Shown: positions 22,053 through 54,599, counted from the first letter of the stretch. The stretch is 64,000 nucleotides of DNA from Dendrolimus kikuchii (GCA_019925095.2 CM034405.1:8816401-8880400); one strand, 5' to 3'. Numbers and translations: made by a program. Notes: a model not told the origin generated them from the sequence alone.

Positions 22053-22232
22053 TCACCCTCGGGTGGATGTACTTACCCTTGACGTGTGGACGATGGCCCC
22101 GATGGTTTTTCGCCCCGCCGCGCAGACAGCGCAGTGGGGGACGCGGGCCGTGCAGGCCGGCTGCTTGTGTCCGCTCTTACCGCAGCGGAGACACAAGCTG
22201 GTCCGGTCCGGGCACGTCTGAGTGCCGTGACC
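22053..22232 (-). pseudogene. R1-like gag, zinc-knuckle end
   Basis: GHGTQTC, CLRCGKSGHKQPAC and CAVCAAGRK are the last part of a gag with CX2CX3GHX4C knuckles. The first knuckle is split: CYRCFNVG lies beyond the inserted LINE at 22667-22700. Confidence 0.85.
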
Positions 22233-22661
22233 TTTTTTTTTTTTTTTTTTTTTATATTGAATAGGTTCGCGTTTGACTGACAATGCACCTGACGTCAGGT
22301 GGAAATGCAGTCTAAGGTGGAGCACGCTTACCTAGAAGATACCTGTTCACGCGAGACTTAAAGACACCTAGATTATATTTTTCAGGAAAAACAGACGACG
22401 GTAAAGAGTTCCACTCTTCAGCGGTGCGTATGATGAAAGAGGAATCATAGCGTTTCGTCCGCTTCGTTGGTATTTCCACCCTATATCGGTGGCGTGAGTG
22501 CGTACGTCTGCTTGTCCGGTGGTAGAATGGTGAGGGAGGAACCAATTCATGTAATTCCGTGGCACACTCCCCGAAGTGTATCCTATAGAATACCGACAAA
22601 CTAGCGACCTTACGTCGATGACTTAGGCTCTGAAGCTTCTCGTCGAATAGTTGGTTAGAAT
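22233..22661 (-). mobile_element. CR1/Jockey-like LINE 3' fragment inserted in R1-like gag
   Basis: 5'-truncated fragment coding for [37 protein letters not shown] and [17 protein letters not shown], one open frame of 119 codons ending GKRAPP. A 21-base T-run at 22233-22253 is the poly(A). The target duplication TGACC (22228-22232, 22662-22666) lies exactly within the Gly-His of the first gag knuckle. The open frame and long tail suggest a younger insertion than its host. Confidence 0.88.
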
Positions 22662-23190
22662 TGACCGACATTGAAACACCGGTAACAACGTATCGGTCGG
22701 GCTTCTAAAACCTCCACCTTTATAAAGGTAAAGCCTACCAAAATGTAGCCCCTCTTCAGAATGGTTTTGGCTGCAGCGACAGGGCACATCACATACGACG
22801 CGCCCATACCGCTCGGTCCAACACCTATGTGCTTCACCCTGACATCGTCGCGCGGGCAGTTGCCGGCGCTAGCGATGGCAGTGCAAAGCCCTTCTACCGT
22901 GGCCGACTCATCCAGGCCCGAGACGTAAAGCTCCCCACGCTTTACGATGCGGATGACCTCGGCCACACCTTTAAGGGCCCCTCGAAGAGCCTCGGCGACG
23001 CGATCCGCCTTGGCTGTGCTCTCGAGTCCTGGGGGGAAGTCCAGGAGACGAGCGTCCCTGGCGGTCCGCGTCACCTTCAGCCCCTCTCTGAGGCCCATTT
23101 CCGTGATGTTGACCACCGCGAGAGCCTTCGCGAAGACCTCGCGGTAGCCAACATCTTTTTTGGCCGCTTCCGGCAGCAATTTAACGATGA
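22662..23190 (-). pseudogene. R1-like gag, central part
   Basis: Encodes LLPEAAKKDVGYREVFAKAL, LDFPPGLESTAKADRVAEAL, a small RRM-like LYVSGLDESATVEGLCTAIA segment, then [14 protein letters not shown] sequence. The N-terminus is missing because of 5' truncation at the target duplication. Confidence 0.82.
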
Positions 23191-23620
23191 CCCTCGTCCT
23201 TGTCTCAACTGGCCACATTCGTGACACTTTTCTATCTAGCTAGTGTGACATCACATATTTTGCAATTTTACGACAAGAAATTATTAAATTAAAACAACAG
23301 TTACGGAACTGTTTGAGTGTGAATTAGTTTTATTTCCATTTAAATATTTTTTAACAATTTAAACACTATTTTCATACAAATAAAGTTGGAAATATTTTGA
23401 AGTTTTTCGATTTTTTTCTTTTAAAGTTTAAATGTATTAGATTTTGAAATGTGACGTCACGAAATTTAGGAACCCTCCCACTCCATGCCACACTTCGTCG
23501 ACCCCCTCCCAGCCTCTTAACGTGGACGTAATTTATAGATGGCTACTTATACTGGGTATTTATTGTGATAAAACTATATAATTATTTGTTTCCTCCTAAG
23601 TAGAATAAGTTCAATATATA

Positions 23621-23877
23621 ATAAAACTATGTTTTAACGGTTTTAAGCGCGGTAATTTATTTGATTTTGATTTTTCCAACGTTTCGGCCACTTTTCAGTG
23701 GCCGTGATCACGGAAGACAAAGATGTTAAGTGTAAACGAGTATTGTTAAAGTTATATTTAGCCTACCGCCAACTTGTTAATTTTAATTATTTCGTTTTAA
23801 TTTTGTTTATGGTTATTATTTACTCAATGGGAGCCTAATCTAATTTACTACCGCTTCGCAACATGTTGTGGCTTGAA
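23621..23877 (+). repeat. Penelope end repeat (pLTR), left arm
   Basis: A 257-bp arm containing TTTTAACGGTTTTAAGCGCG, GTTTCGGCCACTTTTCAGTG and CCGCCAACTTGTTAATTTTA. Its reverse complement is at 25178-25434. On the minus strand, 23676-23713 forms a GGCCAC/GTGGCC hairpin followed by GAAAC (hammerhead-like). A deleted third copy is at 38259-38470. Confidence 0.75.
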
Positions 23878-24340
23878 AAGATGCTTCGACGCTAGCTTCG
23901 AGATGCGGGTGTCTCAAGCTCGATTGTGAGTGTAGATTGTCATACATTGGGCGAACAAAGAGGAGCATAAAAACACGGGTAAAAGAACATATTGCTGACA
24001 TGAAACACACAAGGTTTACGAAGTCTGCGATCAGTGAACACACGCTGAATAAACCCAACCACTACATCAGATTCGATAACCCACAAATCCTCGCGAAAGA
24101 GAATCGTTTCATATCTAGAATAATGCGTGAGGCTATTGAAATAAAAAAACACTCAAATTTCAATAGAGAAGATTGTTGGCAAGTACCACCTGTTTGGGAT
24201 CCAATCATCAAAACTGTTAAGACCCAAACCCAGCAAAAACCAGCTGCCAGAAGACACTATGAGCTCTTTCTGCGTGCAACGGGACACAAACTAACTTGAC
24301 TGATAATTTCTTTTATTTTTCCGTCCACCCATTTTAATAT
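23878..24340 (+). pseudogene. Penelope-like element, GIY-YIG endonuclease C-terminus
   Basis: From about 23920 the frame reads CECRLSYIGRTKRSIKTRVK, HIADMKHTRFTKSAISEHTL, RFDNPQILAKENRFISRIM and WDPIIKTVKTQTQQKPAARR, then stops at 24299. The YIG with downstream Arg and Glu is the GIY-YIG nuclease core typical of Penelope-like elements. The RT is absent, so this is a 5'-truncated copy. About 120 residues are uninterrupted, indicating modest age. Confidence 0.8.
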
Positions 24341-24343
24341 TAT

Positions 24344-25130
24344 ATAAAACTAGCTGTGCCCGCGACGTCGTCCGCGTGGAATTTGCTTTCAAAACCCTCC
24401 GATTTTGAAACATTCTTCATTGGTGCTCCGCTCCTATTGGTCTTAGCGTGATGATATATAGCCTATAGCCTTCCTCGATAAATGGGCTATCCAACACTGA
24501 AAGAAATTTTCAAATCAGACCAGTAGTTCCTGAGATTAGCGCGTTCAATCAAACAATATTAGTATATTTGGCTACAACACTAATACTTACATTTTAAATA
24601 TCGCGATATCTTTTGAATGAAACGTCCGAATTGAATAACTCAAAAAGTTCTAGAAAGGTATTGAATTCGTCTTGAATATGAAGTAATTTACTTTGATAAG
24701 GATTAATACCAAGGTACAAAATAAAGAGGTTTTGTAGCGACGGCATTTTAATTATTTAAAAAAATAAAAGAAAACACTTATTGTGAGATAACTACAATAG
24801 TTAGACATATGGTTACGCAATATTTTTTGTAGAAAATTATATGTTCTGCAAAGTGGTAGTACATTGTTTTGTTCTATAATCAATAGTTTTCGTAGCGCAC
24901 GCCGTGTAAGGATTTTTTCGTGTCATTTTTTTACACCTTGGGCTATATTATTGGACTTTTAGTAAGGATCCCTAATTTTTTTGAAAATATAATATAGCCT
25001 ATAGCCTTCCTCGATAAATGTACTATTCAACATTGAAAGAATTTTTCAAATCGGACCAACGGTTCCTGAGATTAGCGCATTTAAACAAACAAACAAACTC
25101 TTCAGCTTTATAATATTAGTATAGATTATT
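24344..25130. repeat. Two dispersed repeats (GCCCGCGACGTCGTCC family)
   Basis: 24347-24580 starts CTAGCTGTGCCCGCGACGTC and runs through GATGATATATAGCCTATAGC, TCAAATCAGACCAGTAGTTC and CTGAGATTAGCGCGTTCA. A second copy of the last part lies at 24985-25125 and ends CTTTATAATATTAGTATAGA. The DNA between (24590-24980) is AT-rich with no gene. Confidence 0.65.
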
Positions 25131-25177
25131 AGAGCTAGGCATGTTTGCTGATGAGTTTCTTGCGCCGCTTCTTCTCT

Positions 25178-25434
25178 TCAAGCTACAACATGTTGCGAAG
25201 CGGTAGTAAATTAGATTAGGCTCCCATAGAGTAAATAATAACCATAAACAAAATTAAAACTAAATAATTAAAATTAACAAGTTGGCGGTAGGCTAAATAA
25301 AACTTTAACAATACTCGTTGACACTTGACATCTTTGTCTTCCGTGATCACGGCCACTGAAAAGTGGTCGAAACGTCGGAAAAACCAAAATTAAATAAATT
25401 ACTGCGCTTAAAACCGTTAAAACGTAGTTTTATT
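25178..25434 (-). repeat. Penelope end repeat (pLTR), inverted right arm
   Basis: Inverted partner of 23621-23877 with the same length. The + strand at 25341-25378 carries the same hairpin-GAAAC motif, with one arm changed to GTGGTC, which still pairs through a G-U. Confidence 0.75.
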
Positions 25435-26040
25435 ATGTATACAAGTCGCGAAAACTTAAGAAAAATTAAGTTCAATATATATTAACATACAATTTATGTT
25501 CTTGCGTATAAGGAGAATTATAATTGCGTTTATATAGATAGCATTATGATTTATGATCGAAAGTATTCCTTGTTATTCCCGATTCCTTTGATGAAAGTAT
25601 TCTTGTTATTTTTTGGAGATTTATGATGTATTGTAATTAAATGTAGATATATCGGAGCCTCGACCAAAAAAAACAAGTGTCAAAATTATGGTACTTTTGA
25701 ACAAAGTTGTGTACACAAACATGTTTGATAAGTTGTAATACTAATGGCTTGCGTCTGTGTTATTAACAGAAATGTTGCCATTTGAAACTATTTCCACCAT
25801 TATTGCGTATTAATATATTATATTGTTATGAATTTGTAGGGGATTTGTAGGATATAAATTCGAAAATGCCGTTGGAATTATCACAAAGATTATAAGAAGT
25901 ACACACACATAATTCACAGTTCTTACAAGTATAGCTGAATACAACAAAACCAAACCATAGAGCAGAAAATCGTTATCAAATAAATAGCACAAAGTTCCAC
26001 GTTATAAAATACTCGCTCCGAAAGTGCACTAGGTAACGCC
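25435..26040. repeat. AT-rich DNA with a dispersed repeat shared with 48.1 kb
   Basis: From about 25843 the sequence AAAATGCCGTTGGAATTA and what follows resembles 48120 onward. 25435-25840 shows no gene. A short motif TATACAAGTCGCGAAAACTT at 25437 recurs at 45821. Confidence 0.5.
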
Positions 26041-28140
26041 TCGTCGCAGTCAGAACACGACTGGCGCCTTTGTCGATCCTCATCCATTTGTAAATTAGAT
26101 ATGGCCCCCTAGTAAAATGCCACCCTCTGGTTCTTGAAATCGTTAAATGGTCAGCTGATTGCTGATACCGGCTTCTAAGAATTCACACGAAATACCAACA
26201 GAGGAAAGAAGGTTTTATGACGTCTTACGGCGGCTTGAACAAAGAGGTTAGTGCGAACAATAGATCACTCAAATTCAAAGGGGTAATAAGATACCTGCTA
26301 GGGATTAGTATCGGCTTGCAACAATATTTTGGGGATTATTTTAAGGAATATTTTTGGAGGAGGAGTATGAAATTTCGCACACTTATAGTTTATTTAGAGA
26401 AGAAGCGACGAATGCTAATATTTTTTGAATTATGCATAAAAAATACATTAAATCAATAAAAAAAACATTTCACACACTACCATGTATTTGACACACACAC
26501 ACCCATATACACTCTTTTATTTATTGTTCAAGTCAAATTAACAGTGTAGCCTTGGCGAAATCTGTGATTATAGAAGTATAGTCTTTGAAATTAATTATTA
26601 TGGTCGAATGTCGACCACGGGTGACCACTAGTTACTATAATTTGACAATTTGTTGATTTGTTATTTCTTCTATGCATGTCAATCCTTTTTATTAGCGTTC
26701 CGTTGCCATTTTTTGTAAAAAAACTAAAATACATAATAATTATGCTATACTCGTACACATTATGTACGAGTCTAGCCTATTTTGTGTTAGTAATTTTTCT
26801 CAGAAACTACTAATGAATTAAACTTTTTTGAACAATCCCAACAGGCAAGTGTAGTATATTATGGCATTATACAAAATACAAAACCGCAAAGTGTAGCTGT
26901 CGTATTCATACATATGGCACTAAGAGTTGAATCTTTTTAAGGGATATAGTCAGTCTTGTGTGGTGCTATCTAGATCTTAAAATCATGATGATGTACTTTG
27001 AACTATTGTATACTGTACATAGAGCACAGAGAGTCAAAGCCAAAGTAAGTTATTTGTTTGAAACATGGACATTTTTGCAGATGTTATGCTAAGTATCAAG
27101 TTACATGTTTCGCCTTGACATGGATATAATTTTTTTTGTAGTTTTGGTTACAAGTCGTTTGTAGTCTATATGACTACATATAGATGTTACTATTGGTGGC
27201 CTCACGCGAGTAAACAGTCCACTTAAGTGCAATGTCGCATAACCGCGAACTCGTGTTCGCGCGCTCGTTGGATCAGTGCACACGCTATTCGCACATGAAC
27301 GCACACATGTTTAAGCATCCACTGCCGAAGTAAAAATCTATATAATACTTAATTATAATAAAATTCTAAACATATCATGTCTGTACATTTAAGATAATAG
27401 AAAAACAACTGGAATAAACTATATAAACCATGGAGGACACAATGTAATTTTGTTAGATTTCGTGTCTGTTTGTTCAGGATTCACATAAAAGTTACTGGCC
27501 CGATTTTTATGCGGTTTTCATTGATCGACAGCAAATTCTTAAACTTAAAATCTGCGCTGCGTTTTATCGTGGGAATTCTGCGGGAATTTTTCTGGTAATT
27601 ATTTAAAATGCCCAGATTAAAAAAAAAGAATTCTAATGCGATTTTTACTGACCCACATATAGCAAATTTAATGTAATAAAATATGTGATATTTTTTATCC
27701 CGGCAATCCCGCGGGAATTTCATGCCAAGCGTGGGTGAATCGCGAGTATATCCTAATATTCAAATCATTTCACTCTAGCAATGCAAGCAAAAATGTTCGC
27801 GTAAACACAATATGGTGCAGTGTCACAAATCGGCCGCTTCATCGGGTGAGCGAACGCAAGTTCGCTTATGTATAAACGTCCCAATAGAGTGTCTGCACAC
27901 TTTTTTGGTATTGACTTGTATACCCGTAACGACGAGGCGAAACTTGAAGCTACTACAGAATCAATATGGAAGAATCTACTTAAATAAAGTTCGCTGTCTC
28001 TCTTACATATTACCACATTTTTAAGGATATAAATTCATAGAATTTACATACGACAAATGCGTATTACAAAAATCTTAATAAAAAAATTACAAATATTTCA
28101 CAATAAAATCATTTTGATTCAGACAAGATTTTATAAATAA
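26041..28140. other. Gene-free stretch with short repeats
   Basis: 26160-26470 has an 80-codon frame (MTSYGGLNKEVSANNRS...) but no recognisable domain; it reads like an interspersed repeat. 27470-27760 is a copy of the CCCGGGAAT repeat family (ATTCACATAAAAGTTACTGG, GCGGGAATTTCATGCCAAGC). 26530-27460 and 27765-28140 are AT-rich with nothing identified. Confidence 0.5.
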
Positions 28141-28965
28141 AGGTTCTTCCCGAAGTGATGATGAGGTGCTACCGGTGCTTCGGCGACGGTCATGTCGCTT
28201 CGAACTGCAAGGGCCAGCCCGTCCGGAGCAGCCTGTGTTTCACTGTGGGTAAGAGGGCCACAGGGCAAGAAGCTGCACCAACAAACCACGCTGCCTGAGG
28301 TGCGAGGCGGGCGGCAAAAAGGTTAATCACCAGCTGGGCGGCAAGGCATGTGCCAAACGAGATAAGAAGGGGCAGACGAAGAGCCCAATAAGAGTGCGTC
28401 CGGTCAGTTACACTCAACGGAGGAGATGGACACGTTACACAATTAATGGCTGGTCAAAACGACTGGGACGCCGAAAAATGTGATGCGGTATCCTACAGGG
28501 GTCGGTAATGGGACGACCCTGTGGAATAATGAATGAAAATAATTGCTATGACTGAGCGTTGCGGGGCGTCTTCCTCCACGGCGTGAGCACTGAACATAAC
28601 ATGCTACGCAGACGACACGCTGATTGTCGCCCGTGGAGGACGTACTCCGAGGCAGCCATTCTGGCAAGAGCTGGGGTAGCACAGGTAGTCTATCGATCGA
28701 ATCCGGCGACTTGGTCTTGAGGTGGTCTTCCACAAATCCGAGGCCGTGATATTTCCCGGACCTTGGAGAAAGCCACCCGTGGGATCCAGCATCACAGTGA
28801 GAGGAGTCCGCAGTGACGCCAAACCGACCATGAAATACCTTGGATTGGTTCTGGACAGCCGATGGAACTTTTTAGCACATTTCCAGCAAATGGCACCTAG
28901 GCTCAAGAGGGTGGTGGGCGTGCTCTCGCGCTTGTTACCCAACGTAGGGGGGCCAAACGCGATGT
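28141..28965 (+). pseudogene. R1-like LINE, internally deleted relic
   Basis: The + strand encodes a gag knuckle RCYRCFGDGHVASNC and a damaged second one, then jumps to RT. The RT part has CYADDTLIVARGG (YADD box, near 28597-28636), FHKSEAVIFPGPWRKPPVGS and MKYLGLVLDSRWNFLAHFQQ, ending SRLLPNVGGP. The endonuclease and RT fingers are missing. It differs in sequence from the R1-like copy at 18.5 kb, so it is a separate lineage. Many frameshifts. Confidence 0.75.
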
Positions 28966-29596
28966 GAAATGAATATAATAAAAAAATCTTTTAATGTACA
29001 GTTGTTTTATTGTGGTTAGAATTATTTATAGAGAAAATATTAATTGAATATCAAGACAGAAGATTGAAGTAAGTATTCCCAACAGGAAAGTTGCTAAGCA
29101 ACTATATTCTGTCAGAGACATTTAGACATAAAACTTATATGGAGGTTGTATGTATGTATGTTATAAGGAGGCCATAACGCTGGCCTCCTTATACCTTTGG
29201 CGCAAAGAGAAGGAGGCCAGCGGTGGCCGGCCTGCACCCCGCGAGGTCAAGGGGCGCAGAGAAGAATTGCGTCAGGTGCAGGTGGCAGAATGGTTCACTA
29301 TGTCTTAAAACTCTATATTAAGAAACATCGTTATAATTTAGTACTGATTCCCCAAACAATTATGCAGTAGCAATAGGTATGTTTAAGGCATCTGGTTTCC
29401 TCAGATGTCTTAAACATAGCTATATCTTGAACGTAACAGCTGAAGTAGTATCGTTGTAAGAATTTTTTTGTTTATATGGGGAAATTCCGAATACTCATTA
29501 TGGCCACTCTAGTACACATGTGAAATTTCAAACTTTGTATAACGTGTTCTTGCTTATTACCATAAATATTACTTATCTAAATATAATTTATTACTT
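28966..29596. other. Intergenic DNA before copy 2
   Basis: AT-rich with a GC-richer patch at 29165-29290 that contains the inverted pair GGAGGCCATAACGCTGGCCTCC. A TGTATGTATGTATGTTATA tail at 29148 resembles the 3' end of the RTE-like family. No gene identified. Confidence 0.45.
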
Positions 29597-29651
29597 ATCT
29601 TCTTTTATTGTAGACTACTCGTGAATATTATTTGTCTTCTTCAAAAGTAAT

Positions 29652-51834
<22,183 letters not shown>

Positions 51835-52314
51835 AAAATGCGTGCCACTGTGACGTCATTTGGCCACTAAACATGGCGGTTTTAGTGCTGTCCAGAAGAT
51901 TTTAATGTTATTAGGTTTTATCGATAAACGTCCTTGGCTCATTTTATTTTCAATATTATTGAGTATTAATTATTTGTAGAATTTATACTTTAATAGGAAG
52001 TAAGTATATTGTTATGTGCAAAGATACTTTGATTTAGATGTGTGAAATCTAAGACAAGTTCGTGTTTCAAATTTATCAAGTAAACGATATGACGATTTTT
52101 AAAAGTTGCTACACTGATTTGATAAAGTTGTTTGACAACACAGTGACCACAAAACATAAACATATGGCGTAGTACAGGGCCATCTGCCCATCTCTAGCAT
52201 GCTAAATTTTATCGTCGTTTCATATGTTGCCGTCTCGCTCGCACTTGCGTATATGCCGGAAAGGGATGGAAGCTTTATGTCGGCGATAAAACGTTAGCAT
52301 GCTAGCTAGCTATG
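51835..52314. other. Novel sequence after the copy 2 break
   Basis: AT-rich. It contains TTTGGCCACTAAACATGGCG at 51859, which recurs in similar form at 54230 (TTTGGTGCACTAAACATGGC). AGCATGCTAGCTAGC-type small palindromes near 52295. No gene seen. Confidence 0.45.
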
Positions 52315-52390
52315 CTGTTTTGGATATCAAAATAAGAGTACGTGTTTTTCCTATGAAAAACACGTACTCTTATTTTGATATCCAAAACAG
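52315..52390. repeat. Perfect hairpin, 35-bp arms
   Basis: The left arm starts CTGTTTTGGATATCAAAATA, the loop is CCTATG, and the right arm is its exact reverse complement. Confidence 0.95.
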
Positions 52391-52396
52391 ATTAAT

Positions 52397-52452
52397 TAGA
52401 TTGTAATAGAGAGGTAAGTAGTCTAAACTACTTACCTCTCTATTACAATCTA
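52397..52452. repeat. Perfect hairpin, 26-bp arms
   Basis: The left arm starts TAGATTGTAATAGAGAGG, the loop is CTAA, and the right arm is its exact reverse complement. It begins six bases after the previous hairpin. Confidence 0.95.
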
Positions 52453-52709
52453 TTTTAATTGTGTGCTGACTCTAAAGTAAGTAACACATTACCGCAACGC
52501 ACCTCAAGATAGGTGCGCTGCACCATAAGTGAGAGTGATTCAAATTTTAAACTTATTAAGGGCCGCGTGATAAAAAAAAAACAAAACACCTTCAGAACAT
52601 TTATTTAATAAAAAACGTCATTCCTTATGACTTACGCTCTAAAATCACTTAATTATTAAAAATTTCACGAATTTACAATAGTTTTTATTAAAGTAAAACT
52701 AATAAAGGC

Positions 52710-54094
52710 ATAAGTTTATAATATGAGTTTTATTTGTACCTTAGATGTTTTACATGGAATACAAAATTCAAAGAAGTGACACCATCAGTTTTGGTTTATT
52801 CCTCTAAAGATGTCAAAGCATATTACTTTTATCTAAGTAGGTTCAATAGCTTCACTATAAAGAGTCTGTATATACAAAATCTAACATCTTCTCTTGAAGC
52901 TAAAGAACAGCAGAATCCTTAAATGTGCAGCATTTACCAAGGTAGAGGTGTCAGGACCGGCCAAAACAGGAATTGTTTCCAACTGATTTTCTTTTAATAT
53001 GCCAGTTTTATGTTGGCTGGCATGTCGCTGCAAAATATTGAAATATTAGTTTAGAATAATTGTGTCCACAGTATTTTTTTCATAAAATTTGCTTAAATTA
53101 TGACATTATTATTCAAATTGGGCAAATACATTTCTTGGATGGAATCACAGCCACAAAACCCATAAGTTTTTCTAAAATGGTTATATAGAATGAGAATGAC
53201 ATAGACTACAACTAGTAACTAGCATATCAGTAATAAGGTAGCAGCAACAAGTATATCAAAGGCTAAAAGTAAAAGTACAAATTTCAATTATACGAGCAGT
53301 CTCCATGAGTGAGAGGCACGAGAAGACATATTAAGGCCTTCGACTGCGAAGACGGAGCAGGAATTATATAATAAGCCGACAGTCCAACGATTATCCTGCT
53401 GATCATCGTCCCACCATACAAAACTTGTATATTAATTTTGATCCTTTTATAGCACGTTTTGTTATAAAATAATATGTATGTATTAAAATATGTATATAAT
53501 TTAAAAAAAGTATATCAATACTAACTATAAAAGTATATACAGTATTAACGTACTCTTACAAATTTGAAGGGCACGGCATCATCTCGTAGTCGAGTCACAT
53601 CCAGAGTTTTGTTGAAACATTTATCATCAAAATGTAGCGAGCAAATATAAATATATTTTGCATTTGGCTTTATATTTTCCATTCCAATGGCTTCCAGCCA
53701 CTTTTTCTTTATACGCTCATTTCTTGGGATCCTATACAATATGTTTTAATTATTATTTTTGTATGTTTTAAGCGGGGTAGCATGATAAAATAAGAAATTT
53801 TATATAAGCAATCATATTATATCGATATCAAAGTCGATAAATAATGTACAACCCCAGCTAATAAATTAACATTATTTAAGCGTAAAAATATAGTTAAATA
53901 AGTTAAATCCATTCATGACCTATAACTGCACATAAGAACCTTGCTAATTATAATGAAAATCTTCCTTTATTTTCCCGGAAACATTAACAATAAGCAATAT
54001 TTTTAATGTTATTTACAGCGTACCTGTGTATGGTTAAAGATGACTGATTTGGTGTTTTTCTTATGCCGCACCCTATTACACTGCACACGGACAT
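52710..54094 (-). CDS. Small THAP-domain protein gene (three exons)
   Basis: Exons 54094-54024, 53731-53560 and 53027-52881 have GT/AG borders (CACAG|GTACG, TTGTATAG, TTT|GTAAGAG, TTTTGCAG) and join in frame to 129 residues. Residues 1-81 are a THAP C2CH zinc domain: MSVCSVIGCGIRK gives C4 and C9, HRIPRNERIKKKWLEAIG follows, YICSLHF gives Cys-x2-His, and the domain ends AVPFKF like the AVP-box of the family. Exon 3 adds 48 residues without a known domain. AATAAA on the minus strand at 52734-52729 fits a poly(A) site. THAP domains bind DNA; they occur in host regulators and in P-type transposases. No transposase follows, so this is a small host gene or an element remnant. Confidence 0.65.
53560..53731 (-). 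CDS. THAP gene exon 2
   Basis: 172 bases encoding RIPRNERIKKKWLEAIGMEN, YICSLHFDDKCFNKTLD and RLRDDAVPFKF. It is the core of the zinc domain, in phase with exons 1 and 3. Confidence 0.8.
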
Positions 54095-54300
54095 ATCTGC
54101 GACGTAATTATTTATATTTGGCTTCAATTATTTTAAATCACAAGCAAAATATTGAAAGATAATTAGTTATTTTCATTTATACCACGACTTTTTGACAGGA
54201 CAAGTACCGGGTGCACTGACTGATAATGACATTTGGTGCACTAAACATGGCGGATTTTCGGCCTCATTAGGTATTTACGTATATTCATGTTCCACTTTAT
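54095..54300 (-). promoter_or_regulatory. Putative THAP gene upstream region
   Basis: Upstream of the ATG (minus strand) lies CCGCCATGTTTAGTGCACC; read on the + strand this is AACATGGCGG, resembling a YY1-type AANATGGCGG site often found at metazoan starts of transcription. Functional meaning is inference. Confidence 0.3.
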
Positions 54301-54454
54301 GTACGCACTGAAATACTGTTATATTGTTTTCCTGCGAGTTACAGTGCTGAGTAAGAACGAGATAGATATATGTTTATGTGTGTGTCTACAAAATTTCAAA
54401 AACTACTCACCAGATATTGTCCAAAATATATATTTTTTAGTACTACAATCTATA

Positions 54455-54586
54455 TGCATGTCATGTCATGACATGTTATGAATGTCAAAGAAGCAAGTGA
54501 GGTGTGTAAGAATAAGCCTAAATGGCGCTCTGTTATTCGTGCCTACCCCGCAAGGGAACTGGCGTGAAGTTATGTATGTATGTATG
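54455..54586 (+). mobile_element. RTE-like LINE 3' end with 11-bp target duplication
   Basis: ATGAATGTCAAAGAAGCAAG through CCTACCCCGCAAGGGAACTG matches the last ~105 bases of the family at 41.5 and 48.9 kb, ending in (TGTA)n. TACAATCTATA flanks it at 54444-54454 and 54587-54597. Confidence 0.85.
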
Positions 54587-54599
54587 TACAATCTATACA

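Larger units (their letters stand above)
18547..23190 (-). mobile_element. R1-like non-LTR retrotransposon, 5'-truncated and degenerate
   Basis: The target duplication CCCTCGTCCTT flanks the element at 18536-18546 and 23191-23201, and a T-run at 18545-18553 is its poly(A). Read on the minus strand: partial gag with VKLLPEAAKKDVGYREVF and zinc knuckles (CYRCFNVG / GHGTQTC, then CLRCGKSGHKQPAC); an AP-type endonuclease (QANINHS, VIGVYFSRNRPL, FVLGDFNAKH); RT; and a C-terminal CCHC (CRQCGAQDTALHTLVEC). Frames are broken at several places, and a second LINE sits within the gag knuckles. Confidence 0.88.
18489..23545. mobile_element. DNA-type repeat A, copy 2, hosting an R1-like LINE
   Basis: Left part 18489-18546 (GGGGCCCTCCACAAATTACG, TTCATGATTTTTAAACCCCC) and right part 23202-23545 (CTCAACTGGCCACATTCG, ATCACATATTTTGCAATTTT, GAAATGTGACGTCACGAAAT) are the two halves of the repeat seen at 6195-6960. 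The ends are imperfectly inverted. About 4.6 kb of R1-like sequence lies between the halves. Confidence 0.7.

Noticed and set aside
26217..26459. 80-codon frame ending KNTLNQ
   Set aside because: The region looks like a dispersed repeat and the peptide has no recognisable fold or motif.
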